Source of the DNA: Eutreptiella sp. 'Long Island Sound 2002'
Lineage: Eukaryota > Euglenozoa > Euglenophyceae > Eutreptiales > Eutreptiaceae
Direction: 5' to 3'
Length of the DNA: 64,000 nt
Assembly: GCA_964036045.1 (NCBI GenBank)
Contig: OZ038381.1
Location: 100,817,367 to 100,881,366 of the forward strand
Shown: positions 11,001 to 23,395 of the stretch, piece after piece
How the letters are laid out: every line of letters starts with the position of its first letter
How positions within the stretch are numbered: position 1 is the first letter of the stretch
The notes under the pieces: generated by a model
Told to the model about the DNA's origin: nothing
The model's database searches: none
Seen by the model: the letters and a program-made list of their open reading frames with translations, nothing else
Position numbers and translations under genes: made by a program

Positions 11001-14000
11001 CCGGCGTGCGCCAACAAGCCGCGACCAGGGGGCGCTGCCCTGTCCAGCGCCCCACCTCCCGCCCCGGCGTGCGCCAACATGCCAGGACCAAGGCGCGCTG
11101 CCCCGTCCAGCCCCTCACCTCCCGCCCCAACGTGCGCCAACAGGCCACGAGCAGGGCGCGCTGCCCTGTCCAGCGCCCAACCTCCGGCCCCGGCGAGCGC
11201 CAACAGGCCACGACCAACGCGCGCTGCCCTGTCCGACGCCCCACCTCCCGCCCCGGCGTGCGCCAACAAGCCGCGACCAGGGGGCGCTGCCCTGTCCAGC
11301 GCCCCACTTCCCGCCCCGGCGTGCGCCGACAGGCCACGACCAGGGCGCGCTGCCCTTTCCCGCGGCCCATCTCCCGCCCCGGCGTGCGCCAACAGGCCAC
11401 GACCAGGGCGCGATGCCCTATCCAGCGCCCAACCACCCGCCCCGGCGTGCGCCAACAGGCCACGACCAGGGCGCGCTGCCCAGTCCAGCGCCCAACCACC
11501 CGCCCTGGCGTGCGCCAACAGGCCACGACCAGGGCGCGATGCCCAGTCCGGCAGCCCGCCTCCCGCCCCGGCGTGCGCCAACGGGCCACTACCAGGGCGC
11601 GCTGCCCTGTCTGGCAGCCCGCCTCCTGCCCCGGCGTGCGCCTACAGGCCACGACCGGGGCGTGCTGCCCCGTCCAGCGCCCCACCTCCCGCCCCGGCGT
11701 GCGCCAACATGCCACGACCAAGGCGCGCTGCCCCGTCCAGCCCCTCACCTCCCGCCCCAACGTGCGCCAACAGGCCACGACCAGGGCGCGCTGCCCCGTC
11801 CAGCTCCTCACCTCCCGCCCCAACGTACGCCAACAGGCCACGGCCAGGGCGCGCTGCCCTGTCCAGCGCCCCACCTCCCGCCCCGGCGTGCGCCGACAGG
11901 CCACGACCAGGGCGCGCTGCCTTGTCCAGCGCCCAACCAACCGCCCCGGCCTGTGCCAACAGCCCACGACCAGGGCGCGCTGCCCTTTCCTGCGGCCCAC
12001 CTCCCGCCCCGGCGTGCGCCAACAGGCCACCACCGAGGCGCGCTGCCCAGTCCGGCGCCCATCTCCCGCCCCGGCGTGCGCCAATAGGCCACGACCAGGG
12101 CGCGCTGCCCAGTCCGGCGCCCAACCTCCCGCCCCGGCGTGCGCCAACAGGCCGCGACCAGGGCGCGCTGCCCTGTACGGCGCCCAACCTCCTGCACCGG
12201 CGTGCGCCTACAGGCCACGACCGGGGCGCGCTCCCCTGTCCAGCGCCCCACCTCCCGCCCCGGCGTGCGCCAACATGCCACGACCAAGGCGCGCTGCCCC
12301 GTCCAGCCCCTCACCTCCCGCCCCAACGTGCGCCAACAGGCCACGACCAGGGCGCGCAGCCCTGTCCAGCGCCCAACCTCCCGCCCCGGCGAGCGCCAAC
12401 AGGCCAGGGCCAGGGCGCGCTGCCCTGTCCGGCGGCCCACCTCCCGCCCCGGCGTGCGCCAACAGGCCACGACCAGGGCGCGCTGCCCTGTCCAGCGCCC
12501 CACCTCCCGCCCCGGTGTGCGCCAACAACCCGCGACCAGGGCGCGCTGCCCTGTCCAGCGCCCCACCTCCCGCCCCGGAGTGCGCCGACAGGCCACGACC
12601 AGGGCGCGCTGGCTTGTCCGGCGCCAAACACCCGCCCCAGCGTGCGCCGAAAGGCCACGACCAGGGCGCGCTGCCCTGCCCAGCGCCCAACCACCCGCCC
12701 CGGCGCGCGCCAACAGGCCACCACCAAGGCGCGCTGCCCAGTCCGGCGCCCATCTCCCGCCCAGGCGTTCGCCAATATGCCACGACTAGGGCGCGCTGCC
12801 CTTTCCCGCGGCCCACCTCCCGCCCCGGCGAGCGCCAACAGGCCACCACCAGGGCGCGCTGCCCAGTCCGGCGCCCATCTCCCGCCCAGGCGTTCGCCAA
12901 TATGCCACGACTAGGGCGCGCTGCCCTTTCCCGCGGCCCACCTCCCGCCCCGGCGAGCGCCAACAGGCCACCACCAGGGCGTGCTGCCCAGTCCGACGCC
13001 CAACCTCCCGCCCCGGTGTGCGCCAACAGGCCGCGACCAGGGCCCGCTGCCCTGTACGGCGCCCAACCTCCCGCCCCGGCGTGCGCCAAGAGGCCACGAC
13101 CAGGGCGCGGTGCCCTATCCAGCGCCCAACCTCCCGCCCCGGCGTGCGCCAGCAGGCCACGACTGGGGCGCGCTGCCCTGTCCAGCGCCCAACCACCCAC
13201 CCCGGCCTGCGCCAACAGAACATGACTAGGGCGCGCAGCCCTCTCTAGCGCCCCACCTCCCGCCCCGGCGTGCGCCAACAGGCCACGACCAAGGCGCGCT
13301 GCCCAGTCCAGCGCCCAACCTCCCACCCCGGCGTGCGCCAACAGGCCACGACCAGGGCGCAGTGCCCTGTCCAGCGCCCAACCACCCGCCCCGGCGTGCG
13401 CCAACAGGCCACGACCAGGGCGCGCTGCCCAGTCCAGCGCCCAACCACCCGCCCCGGCGTGCGCCAACAGGCCACGACTTGGGCGCGCTGCCGAGTCCGG
13501 CAGCCCGCCTCTCGCCCCGGCGTGCGCCGACGGGCCACGACCAGGGCGCGCTGCCCTGTCTAGCAGCCGCATCCCACCCCGGCGTGCGCCAACAGGCCAC
13601 AACCAGGGCGCGCTGCCCTGTCCGGCGCCCAACCTCCCGCCCCGGCGTGCGCCTACAACCCACGACCGGGGCGCGCTGCCCTGTCTAGCGCCTTACCTCC
13701 CGCCCCGGCGTGCGCCAACGAGCCACGACCAGGGCGCGCTGCCCAGTCCGGCAGCCCGCCTCCCTCCCCGGCGTGCGCCAACAGGCCACGACCAGGGCGC
13801 GCTGCCCGCACAGCACCCAACCACCCGCCCCGGCGTGCGCCAACAGGCCACGACCGGGGCGCGCTGCCCTGTACGGCGCCCAACCTCCCGCCCCGGCGTG
13901 TGCCAGCAGGCCAAGACTAGGGCGCACAGCCCTGTCCAGCGCCCAACCACCCGCCCCGGCCTGCGCCAACAGACCATGACCAGGGCGCCCAGCCCTGTCT

Positions 14001-16859
14001 AGCGCCCCACCTCCCGCCCCGGCGTGCGCCAACGGGCCACGACCAGAGCGCGCTGCCCAGTCCGGCAGCCCGCTTCCCTCCCCGGCGTGCGCCAACAGGC
14101 CACGACCAGGGCGCGCTGCCCTGTCTAGCGCCCAACCACCCGCCCCGGCGTGCGCCAACAGGCCAGGACCAGGGTGCGCTGCCCAGTCCAGCGCCCAACC
14201 ACCCGCCCCGGCCTGCGCCAACAGACCATGACCAGGGCGCGCAGCCCTATGTAGCGCCCCACCTCCTCCCTAGGCGTGCGCCAACAGGCCACGACCAGAG
14301 CGCGCTGCCCAGTCCGGCAGCCCGCCTCCCTCCCCGGCGTGCGCCAACAGGCCACAACCAGGGCGCGCTGCCCAGTCCAGCGCCCAACCACCCGCCCCGG
14401 CATGCGCCAATAGGCCACGACCAGGGCGCGCTGCCCTGTCCGGCAGCCCGCCTCCCGCCCCGGCATACGCCAACAGGCCATGGCCAGGGCGCGCTGCCCT
14501 GTCCAGCGACCAACCATCCTCCCTGGCGTGCGCCAACAGGCCACGACCAGGGCGCGCAGCCCGGACCAGCGCCCATCCTCCCGCCCCGGCGTAGGCCAAC
14601 AGGCCACGACCAGGGCGCGCAGCCCTGTCCGGCGGCCCACCTCCCGCCCCGGCATGCGCCAACAGACCAAGACCAGGGCGCGTTGCCCGGGCCAGCCCCC
14701 CACCTCCCGCCCCAACGTGCGGCAACAGGCCACGACCAGGGCGCGCTAGCCAGACCAACGCCCAACCACCCGCCCCGGCGTGCGCCAACAGGCCACAACC
14801 AGGGCGCGCTGCCCTGTCCAGCGCCCAACCTCCCGCCCTGGCGTGCGCCAACAGGCCACGACCCGGGCGCGCTGCCCTGTCTAGCGCCCAACCTCCCGCC
14901 CCGGCGTGCGCCAACGGGCCACGACCGGGGCGCCCTGCGCAGTCCATCGCCCATCCTCCCGCCCCGACGTGCGCCAACAGGCCACGACCGGGGCGTGCTG
15001 CCCAGTATGGCAGCCCGCCTCCCGCCCCGGCATGCGCCAATAGGCCACGACCAAGGCGCGCTGCCCTGTCCGGCGGCCCACCTCCCGCCCCGGCTTGCGC
15101 CAACAGGCCACGACCATGGCACGCTGCCCTGTCCGGCACCCAACCTCCCGCCCCGGGGGCGCTGCTCAGACCAGGGCCCATCCTCTTGCCCCGGCGTGCG
15201 CCAACAGGCCACGACCAGGGCGCGCTGCCCAGACCAGGGCCCATCCTCCTGCCCCGGCGTGCGCCTACAGGCCACGTCCAGGGCGCGCTACCCTGTCCGG
15301 CGGCCCACCTCCCGCCCCGGCGTGCGCCAACAGACCACGACCAGGGCGTGCTGCCCTGTCCGGCGCCCCAGCTCCCGCCCCAACGTGCGCCAACAGGCCA
15401 CGAACATGGCGCGCTGCCCTGTGCGGCGCCCAACCTCCCGCCCGAGCGTGCGCCAACAAGCCACGACCAGCGCGCGCTGCCCTGTCCAGCGCCCATCCTC
15501 CCGCCCTAGCGTGCGCCAACGGGCCACGACCAGGGCGCGCTGCCCAGACCGGCAGCCCGCCTCCCACCCCGGCGTGCGCCAACAGGCTACGACGAGGGCG
15601 CGCTGCCCTGTCCGGTGGCCCACCTCCCTCCCGGGCGTGCGCCAACAGGCCACGACCAGGGCCCGCTGCCCTGTCTGGCGGCCCACCTCCCGCCCCGGCG
15701 TGCGCCAACAGGCCACCACCAGGGCGCGCTGCCCTGTCCGGTGGCCCACCTCCCGCCCCGGCGTGCGCCAACAGGCCACGACCAGGGCGCGCTGCCCTAT
15801 CCAGCGCCCAACCTCCCGCCCCGGCGTGCGCCAACAGGCCACGACCAGGGACCGCTGCCCAGACAAGCTCCCATCCTCCTGCCCCGGCGTGCGCCCACAG
15901 GCCACGACCTGGGCGTGCTGCCCAGCCCGGTAGCCCGCCTCCTGCCCCGGCGTGCGCCAACAGGCCACGACCAGGGCACGCTGCCCTGTCCAGCGGGGCA
16001 CGCTGCCCTGTCCAGCGCCCAACCTCCCGCCCCGGCGAGCGCCAACAGGCCACGACCAGGGCGCGCTGCCCAGAACAGGGCCCATCCTCCCGCCCCGGCG
16101 TGCGCCAACACGCCACGACCAGGGCGCGCTGCCCTGTCCGGCGGCCCACCTCCCGCCCCGGCGTGCGCCAACAGACCACGACCGGGGCGCGCTGCCCTGT
16201 CCAGCTCCCCACGTTCCGCCCCAACGTGCGCCAACATGCCACGACCAGGGCGCGCTACCCTGTGCGGCGCCCAACCTCCCGCCCTAGCGTGCGCCAACAG
16301 GCCACGACTAGGGTGTGCTGCCCTGTCTAGCGCCCAACCTCCCGCCCCAGCGTGCGCCAACGGGCCACAACCAGGGCGCGCTGCCCAGTCCAGCGCCCGT
16401 CCTCCCGCCCCGGCGTGCGCCAACAGGCCACGACCAGGGCGCGCTGCGCAGTCCGGCAACCCGCCTCCCGCCCGGGCGTGCGCCAACAAGCTACGACCAG
16501 GGCGCGCTGCCCGGTCCGGCGGCCCATCTCCCGCCCCGGCGTGCGCCAACAGGCCACGACCGGGCGCGCAGCCCTGTCCGGCGCCCAACCTCCCGCCCCG
16601 GCGTGCGCCGACAGGCCACGACCAGGGCGCGTTGCCCTGTCCGGTGGCCCACCTCCCGCCCCGGCGTGCGCCTACAGGCCACGACCAGGGCGCGCTGCCC
16701 TGTCCAGCGCCCCACCTCCCGCCCCGGGAAGCGCCGGCATGCAACGACCAGGGCACGCTGCCCATTCCAGCGCCCATCCTCCCGCCCCAGCGTGCGCCAA
16801 CAGGCCACCACCAGGGCGTGCTGCCCAATCCGGCAGCCCGCCTCCCGCCCCACCGTGCG

Positions 16860-19800
16860 CCAACAGGCCACGACCAGGCCGCGCTGCCCTGTCCAGCGCC
16901 CAACCTCCCGCCCCGGCGAGCGCCAACAGGCCACGACCGGGGCACGCTGCCCAGACCAGGTCCCATCCTCCTGCCCCGGCGTGCGCCAACAGGCCACGAC
17001 CACGGCGCGCTGCCCAGACCAGGGCCAATCCTCGTGCCCCGGCGTGCGCCAACAGGCCACGACCAGGGCGCGCTGCCCTGTCCGGCGGCCCACCTCCCGC
17101 CCCGGCGTGCGCCAACAGACCACGACCAGGGTGTGCTGCCCTGTCCAGCGACCCACCCCCCGCCCCAACGTGCGCCAACAGCCCACGAACAGGGCGCGCT
17201 GCCCTGTGCGGCGCCCAACCTCCCGCCCCAGCCTGCGCCAACAAGCCACGACCATGGCGCGCTGCCCTGTCCAGCGCCCATCCTCCCGCCCTAGCGTGCG
17301 CCAACGGGCCACGACCAGGGCGCGCTGCCCAGACCAGCATCCCGCCTCCCGCCCCGGCGTGCGCCAACAGGCTACGACTAGGGCGCGCTGCCTCGTCCGG
17401 CGGCCCGCCTCCCGCCCCGGCGTGCGCCAACAGGCCACGACCGGGGCGCGCTGCCCTGTCCGGCGGCCCACCTCCCGCCCCAGCGTGCGCCAACGGGCCA
17501 CGACCAGGGCGCGCTGCCCTGTCTGGCACCCAACCCCCCGCCCCGGCGTGCGCCAACAGGCCACGACCAGGGCGCTCCCCTGTCTGGCACCCAACCTCCC
17601 GCCCCGGTGTGCGCCAACAGGCCACGACCAGGGCGCGCTGCCCAGACCAGCTCCCATCCACCTTCCCCTGCGTTCGCCAACAGGCCACGACCAGGGCGTG
17701 CTGCCCAGTCCGGCAGCCCGCCTCCCGCCCCGGCGTGCGCCAACAGGCCACGACCAGGGCGCGCTGCCCTGTCCAACGCGGAACCTCCCGCCCCGGCGTG
17801 CGCCAACAGGCCACGACCAGGGCGCGCTGCCCAGACCAGGGCCCATCCTCCCGCCCCGGCGTGTGCCAACAGGCCACGATCAGGGCGCGCTGCCTTGTCC
17901 GGCGGCCCACCTCCCGCCCCGGCGTGCGCCAACAGGCCACGACCAGGGCGCGCTGCCCTGTCCGGCGGCCCACCTCCCGCCCCGGCGTGCGCCAACAGGC
18001 CACCACCAGGGCGCGCTGCCCTGTCCGGTGGCCCACCTCCTGCCCCGGCGTGCGCCAACAGGCCACGACCAGGGCGCGCTGCCCTGTCTGGCACCCAACC
18101 TCCCGCCCCGGCGTGCGCCAATAGGCCACGACCAGGGCGCGCTGCCCTATCCAGCGCCCAACCTCCCGCCCCGGCGTGCGCCAACAGGCCACGACCAGGG
18201 CGCGCTGCCCAAACCAGCTCCCATCCTCCTGCCCCGGCGTGCGCCCACAGGCCACGACCAGGGCGTGCTGCCCAGTCCGGCAGCCCGCCTCCCGCCCCGG
18301 CGTGCGCCAACAGGCCACGACCAGGGCGCGCTGCCCTGTCCAGCGCCCAACCTCCCGCCCCGGCGTGTGCCAACAGGCCACGACCAGGGCGCGCTGCCCA
18401 GACCAGGGCCCATCCTCCTGCCCCGGCGTGCGCCAACAGGCCACGACCAAGGCGCGCTGCCCAGAACAGGGCCCCGCTCCCGCCCCGGCGTGCGCCAACA
18501 GGCCACGACCAGGGCGCGCTGCCCTGTCCGACGGCCCACCTCCTGCCCCGGCGTGCGCCAACAGACCACGACCAGGGCGCGCTGCCCTGTCCAGCTCCCC
18601 ACCTTCTGCCCCAACGTGCGCCAACATGCCACGACCAGGGCGCGCTACCCTGTGCGGCGCCCAACCTCCCGCCCCCGCCCTGCGCCAACAGGCCACGACT
18701 AGGGCGCGCTGCCCTGTGTAGCGCCCAACCTCCCGCCCCAGTGTGCACCAACGGGCCACAACCAGGGCGCGCTTCCCAGTCCAGCGCCCGTCCTCCCGCC
18801 CCGGCGTGCGCCAACAGGCTACGACCGGGGCGCGCTGCCCTGTCCGGCGGCCCACCTCCCGCCCCGGCGTGCGCCAACAGGCCACGACCGGGCGCGCAGC
18901 CCTGTCCGGCGCCCAACCCCCGCCCCGGCGTGCGCTGACAGGCCACGACCAGGGCGCGTTGCCCTGTCCGGCGGCCCACCCCCCCCCCCGGCGTGCGCCT
19001 ACAGTCCACGACCAAGGCGCGCTGCCCTATCCAGCGCCCAACCTTCCGCCCCGGGAAGCGCCGACAGGCCACGACCAGGGCACGCTGCCCAGTCTAGCGC
19101 CCATCCTCCCGCCCCAGCGTGCGCCAACATGCCACCACCAGGGCGTGCTGCCCAATCCGGCGGCCCGCCTCCCGCCCCAGCGTGCGCCAACAGGCCACGA
19201 CCAGGGCGCGCTGCCCTGTCCAGCGCCCAACCTCCCGCCCCGGCGAGCACCAACAGGCCACGACCGGGGCACGCTGCCCAGACCAGGGCCCATCCTCCTG
19301 CCCCGGCGTGCGCCAACAGGCCACGACCACGGCGCGCTGCCCAGACCAGGGCCCATCCTTCTGCCCTGGCGTGCGCCAACAGGCCACGTCCAGGGCGCGC
19401 TGCCCTGTCCAGCGGCCCACCTCCCGCCCCGGCGTGCGCCAATAGACCACGAGCAGGGTGTGCTACCCTGTCCAGCGCCCCACCTCCCGCCCCAACGTGC
19501 GCCAACAGGCCACGAACAGGGCGCGCTGCCCTGTGCGGCGCCCCACCTCCCGCCCCAGCCTGCGGCAACAAGCCACGACCAGGGCGCGCTGCCCTGTCTA
19601 GCGCCCATCCTCCCGCCCTAGCGTGCGCCAACGGGCCACGACCAGGGCGCGCTGCCCAGACCAGCAGCCTGCCTCCCGGCCAGGCGTGCGCCAACAGGCT
19701 ACGACCAGGGCGCGCTGCCCTGTCCGGCGGCCCGCCTCCCGCCCTAGCGTGCGCCAACAGGCCACGACCAGGGCGCGCCGCCCTGTCCAGCGCCCATCGT

Positions 19801-20060
19801 CCCGCCCTAGCGTGCGCCAACGGGCCACGACAAGGGCGCGCTGCCCAGACCAGCAGCCCGCCTCCCGCCCCGGCGTGCGCCAACAGGCTACGACTAGGGC
19901 GCGCTGCCCTGTCCGGCGGCCCACCTCCCGCCCCAGCGTGCGCCAACAGGCCACGACCAGGGCGCGCTGCCCTGTCCGGCACCCAACCTCCCGCCCCGGC
20001 GTGCTCCAATAGGCCACGACCAGGGCGCGCTGCCCTATCCAGCGCCCAACCTCCCGCCCC
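16860..20060 (+). repeat. Left copy of a tandem duplication of about 3.33 kb inside the satellite
   Basis: Distinctive monomers recur at a fixed offset in the segment beginning near 20195. CGACCAGGCC is at 16871 and 20206, and AGACCAGCAT at 17331 and 20666 (offset 3335). GTGCTCCAAT is at 20001 and 23333 (offset 3332). An offset of 3335 equals 53 monomers minus 4 bp, reflecting small indels. The boundaries are approximate. Confidence 0.75.
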
Positions 20061-20194
20061 GGCGTGCGCCAACAGGCCACGACCATGGCGCGCTGCCCTG
20101 TCCGGCACCCAACCTCCCGCCCCGGCGTGCTCCAATAGGCCACGACCAGGGCGCGCTGCCCTGTCCGGCACCCAACCTCCCGCCCCGGCGTGCG

Positions 20195-23100
20195 CCAACA
20201 GGCCACGACCAGGCCGCGCTGCCCTGTCCAGCGCCCAACCTCCCGCCCCGGCGAGCGCCAACAGGCCACGACCGGGGCACGCTGCCCAGACCAGGTCCCA
20301 TCCTCCTGCCCCGGCGTGCGCCAACAGGCCACGACCACGGCGCGCTGCCCAGACCAGGGCCCATCCTCGTGCCCCGGCGTGCGCCAACAACCCACGACCA
20401 GGGCGCGCTGCCCTGTCCGGCGGCCCACCTCCCGCCCCGGCGTGCGCCAACAGACCACGACCAGGGTGTGCTGCCCTGTCCAGCGCCCCACCCCCCGCCC
20501 CAACGTGCGCCAACAGCCCACGAACAGGGCGCGCTGCCCTGTGCGGCGCCCAACCTCCCGCCCCAGCGTGCGCCAACAAGCCACGACCAGGGCGCGCTCC
20601 CCTGTCCAGCGCCCATCCTCCCGCCCTAGCGTGCGCCAACGGGCCACGACCAGGGCGCGCTGCCCAGACCAGCATCCCGCCTCCCGCCCCGGCGTGCGCC
20701 AACAGGCTACGACTAGGGCGCGCTGCCCTGTCCGGCGGCCCGCCTCTCGCCCCGGCGTGCGCCAACAGGCCACGACCAGGGCGCGCTGCCCTGTCCGGCG
20801 GCCCACCTCCCGCCCCAGCGTGCGCCAACAGGCCACGACCAGGGCGCGCTGCCCTGTCTGGCACCCAACCTCCCGCCCCGGCGTGCGCCAACAGGCCACG
20901 ACCAGGGCGCTCCCCTGTCTGGCACCCAACCTCCCGCCCCGGTGTGCGCCAACAGGCCACGACCAGGGCGCGCTGCCCAGACCAGCTCCCATCCTCCTTC
21001 CCCTGCGTTCGCCAACAGGCCACGACCAGGGCGTGCTGCCCAGTCCGGCAGCCCGCCTCCCGCCCCGGCGTGCGCCAACAGGCCACGACTAGGGCGCGCT
21101 GCCCTGTCCAACGCGGAACCTCCCGCCCCGGCGTGCGCCAACAGGCCACGACCAGGGCGCGCTGCCCAGACCAGGGCCCATGCTCCCGCCCCGGCGTGCG
21201 CCAACAGGCCACGATCAGGGCGCGCTGCCTTGTCCGGCGGCCCACCTCCCGCCCCGGCGTGCGCCAACAGGCCACGAACAGGGCGCGCTGCCCTGTCCGG
21301 CGGCCCACCTCCCGCCCCGGCGTGCGCCAAAAGGCCACCACCAGGGCGCGCTGCCCTGTCCGGTGGCCCACCTCCTGCCCCGGCGTGCGCCAACAGGCCA
21401 CGACCAGGGCGCGCTGCCCTGTCGGGCACCCAACCTCCCGCCCCGGCGTGCGCCAATAGGCCACGACCAGGGCGCGCTGCCCTATCCAGCGCCCAACCTC
21501 CCGCCCCGGCGTGCGCCAACAGGCCACGACCAGGGCGCGCTGCCCAAACCAGCTCCCATCCTCCTGCCCCGGCGTGCGCCCACAGGCCACGACCAGGGCG
21601 TGCTGCCCAGTCCGGCAGCCCGCCTCCCGCCCCGGCGTGCGCCAACAGGCCACGACCAGGGCGCGCTGCCCTGTCCAGCGCCCAACCTCCCGCCCCGGCG
21701 TGTGCCAACAGGCCACAACCAGGGCGCTGCCCAGACCAGGGCCCATCCTCCTGCCCCGGCGTGCGCCAACAGGCCACGACCAAGGCGCGCTGCCCAGAAC
21801 AGGGCCCCGCTCCCGCCCCGGCGTGCGCCAACAGGCCACGACCAGGGCGCGCTGCCCTGTCCGACGGCCCACCTCCTGCCACGGCGTGCGCCAACAGACC
21901 ACGACCAGGGCGCGCTGCCCTGTCCGGCTCCCCACCTTCCGCCCCAACGTGCGCCAACATGCCACGACCAGGGCGCGCTACCCTGTGCGGCGCCCAACCT
22001 CCCGCCCCCGCCCTGCGCCAACAGGCCACGACTAGGGCGCGCTGCCCTGTGTAGCGCCCAACCTCCCGCCCCAGTGTGCACCAACGGGCCACAACCAGGG
22101 CGCGCTTCCCAGTCCAGCGCCCGTCCTCCCGCCCCGGCGTGCGCCAACAGGCTACGACCGGGGCGCGCTGCCCTGTCCGGCGGCCCACCTCCCGCCCCGG
22201 CGTGCGCCAACAGGCCACGACCGGGCGCGCAGCCCTGTCCGGCGCCCAACCCCCGCCCCGGCGTGCGCTGACAGGCCACGACCAGGGCGCGTTGCCCTGT
22301 CCGGCGGCCCACCTCCCCCCCGGCGTGCGCCTACAGTCCACGACCAAGGCGCGCTGCCCTATCCAGCGCCCAACCTTCCGCCCCGGGAAGCGCCGACAGG
22401 CCAAGACCAGGGCACGCTGCCCAGTCTAGCGCCCATCCTTCCGCCCCAGCGTGCGCCAACATGCCACCACCAGGGCGTGCTGCCCAATCCGGCGGCCCGC
22501 CTCCCGCCCCAGCGTGCGCCAACAGGCCACGACCAGGGCGCGCTGCCCTGTCCAGCGCCCAACCTCCCGCCCCGGCGAGCACCAACAGGCCACGACCGGG
22601 GCACGCTGCCCAGACCAGGGCCCATCCTCCTGCCCCGGCGTGCGCCCACAGGCCACGACCACGGCGCGCTGCCCAGACCAGGGCCCATCCTTCTGCCCCG
22701 GCGTGCGCCAACAGGCCACGTCCAGGGCGCGCTGCCCTGTCCGGCGGCCCACCTCCCGCCCCGGCGTGCGCCAATAGACCACGACCAGGGTGTGCTACCC
22801 TGTCCAGCGCCCCACCTCCCGCCCCAACGTGCGCCAACAGGCCACGAACAGGGCGCGCTGCCCTGTGCGGCGCCCAACCTCCCGCCCCAGCCTGCGCCAA
22901 CAAGCCACGACCAGGGCGCGCTGCCCTGTCCAGCGCCCATCCTCCCGCCCTAGCGTGCGCCAACGGGCCACGACCAGGGCGCGCTGCCCAGACCAGCAGC
23001 CTGCCTCCCGCCCCGGCGTGCGCCAACAGGCTACGACCAGGGCGCGCTGCCCTGTCCGGCGGCCCGCCTCCCGCCCTAGCGTGCGCCAACAGGCCACGAC

Positions 23101-23395
23101 CAGGGCGCGCCGCCCTGTCCAGCGCCCATCCTCCCGCCCTAGCGTGCGCCAACGGGCCACGACAAGGGCGCGCTGCCCAGACCAGCAGCCCGCCTCCCGC
23201 CCCGGCGTGCGCCAACAGGCTACGACTAGGGCGCGCTGCCCTGTCCGGCGGCCCACCTCCCGCCCCAGCGTGCGCCAACAGGCCACGACCAGGGCGCGCT
23301 GCCCTGTCCGGCACCCAACCTCCCGCCCCGGCGTGCTCCAATAGGCCACGACCAGGGCGCGCTGCCCTATCCAGCGCCCAACCTCCCGCCCCAGC
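20195..23395 (+). repeat. Right copy of the 3.33-kb tandem duplication
   Basis: This is the partner of 16860-20060. The variant order is kept over about 50 monomers, including rare tags such as a C-run monomer (18980 in the left copy, 22315 in the right) that differs in length and shifts the offset from 3335 to 3332. Similarity fades after about 23395. Confidence 0.75.

Noticed and set aside
15974-16018. Local duplication of about 22 bp (GGGCACGCTGCCCTGTCCAG twice)
   Set aside because: It is real in the sequence but is one of many small slippage events in the array and does not recur, so it was not listed as a feature.
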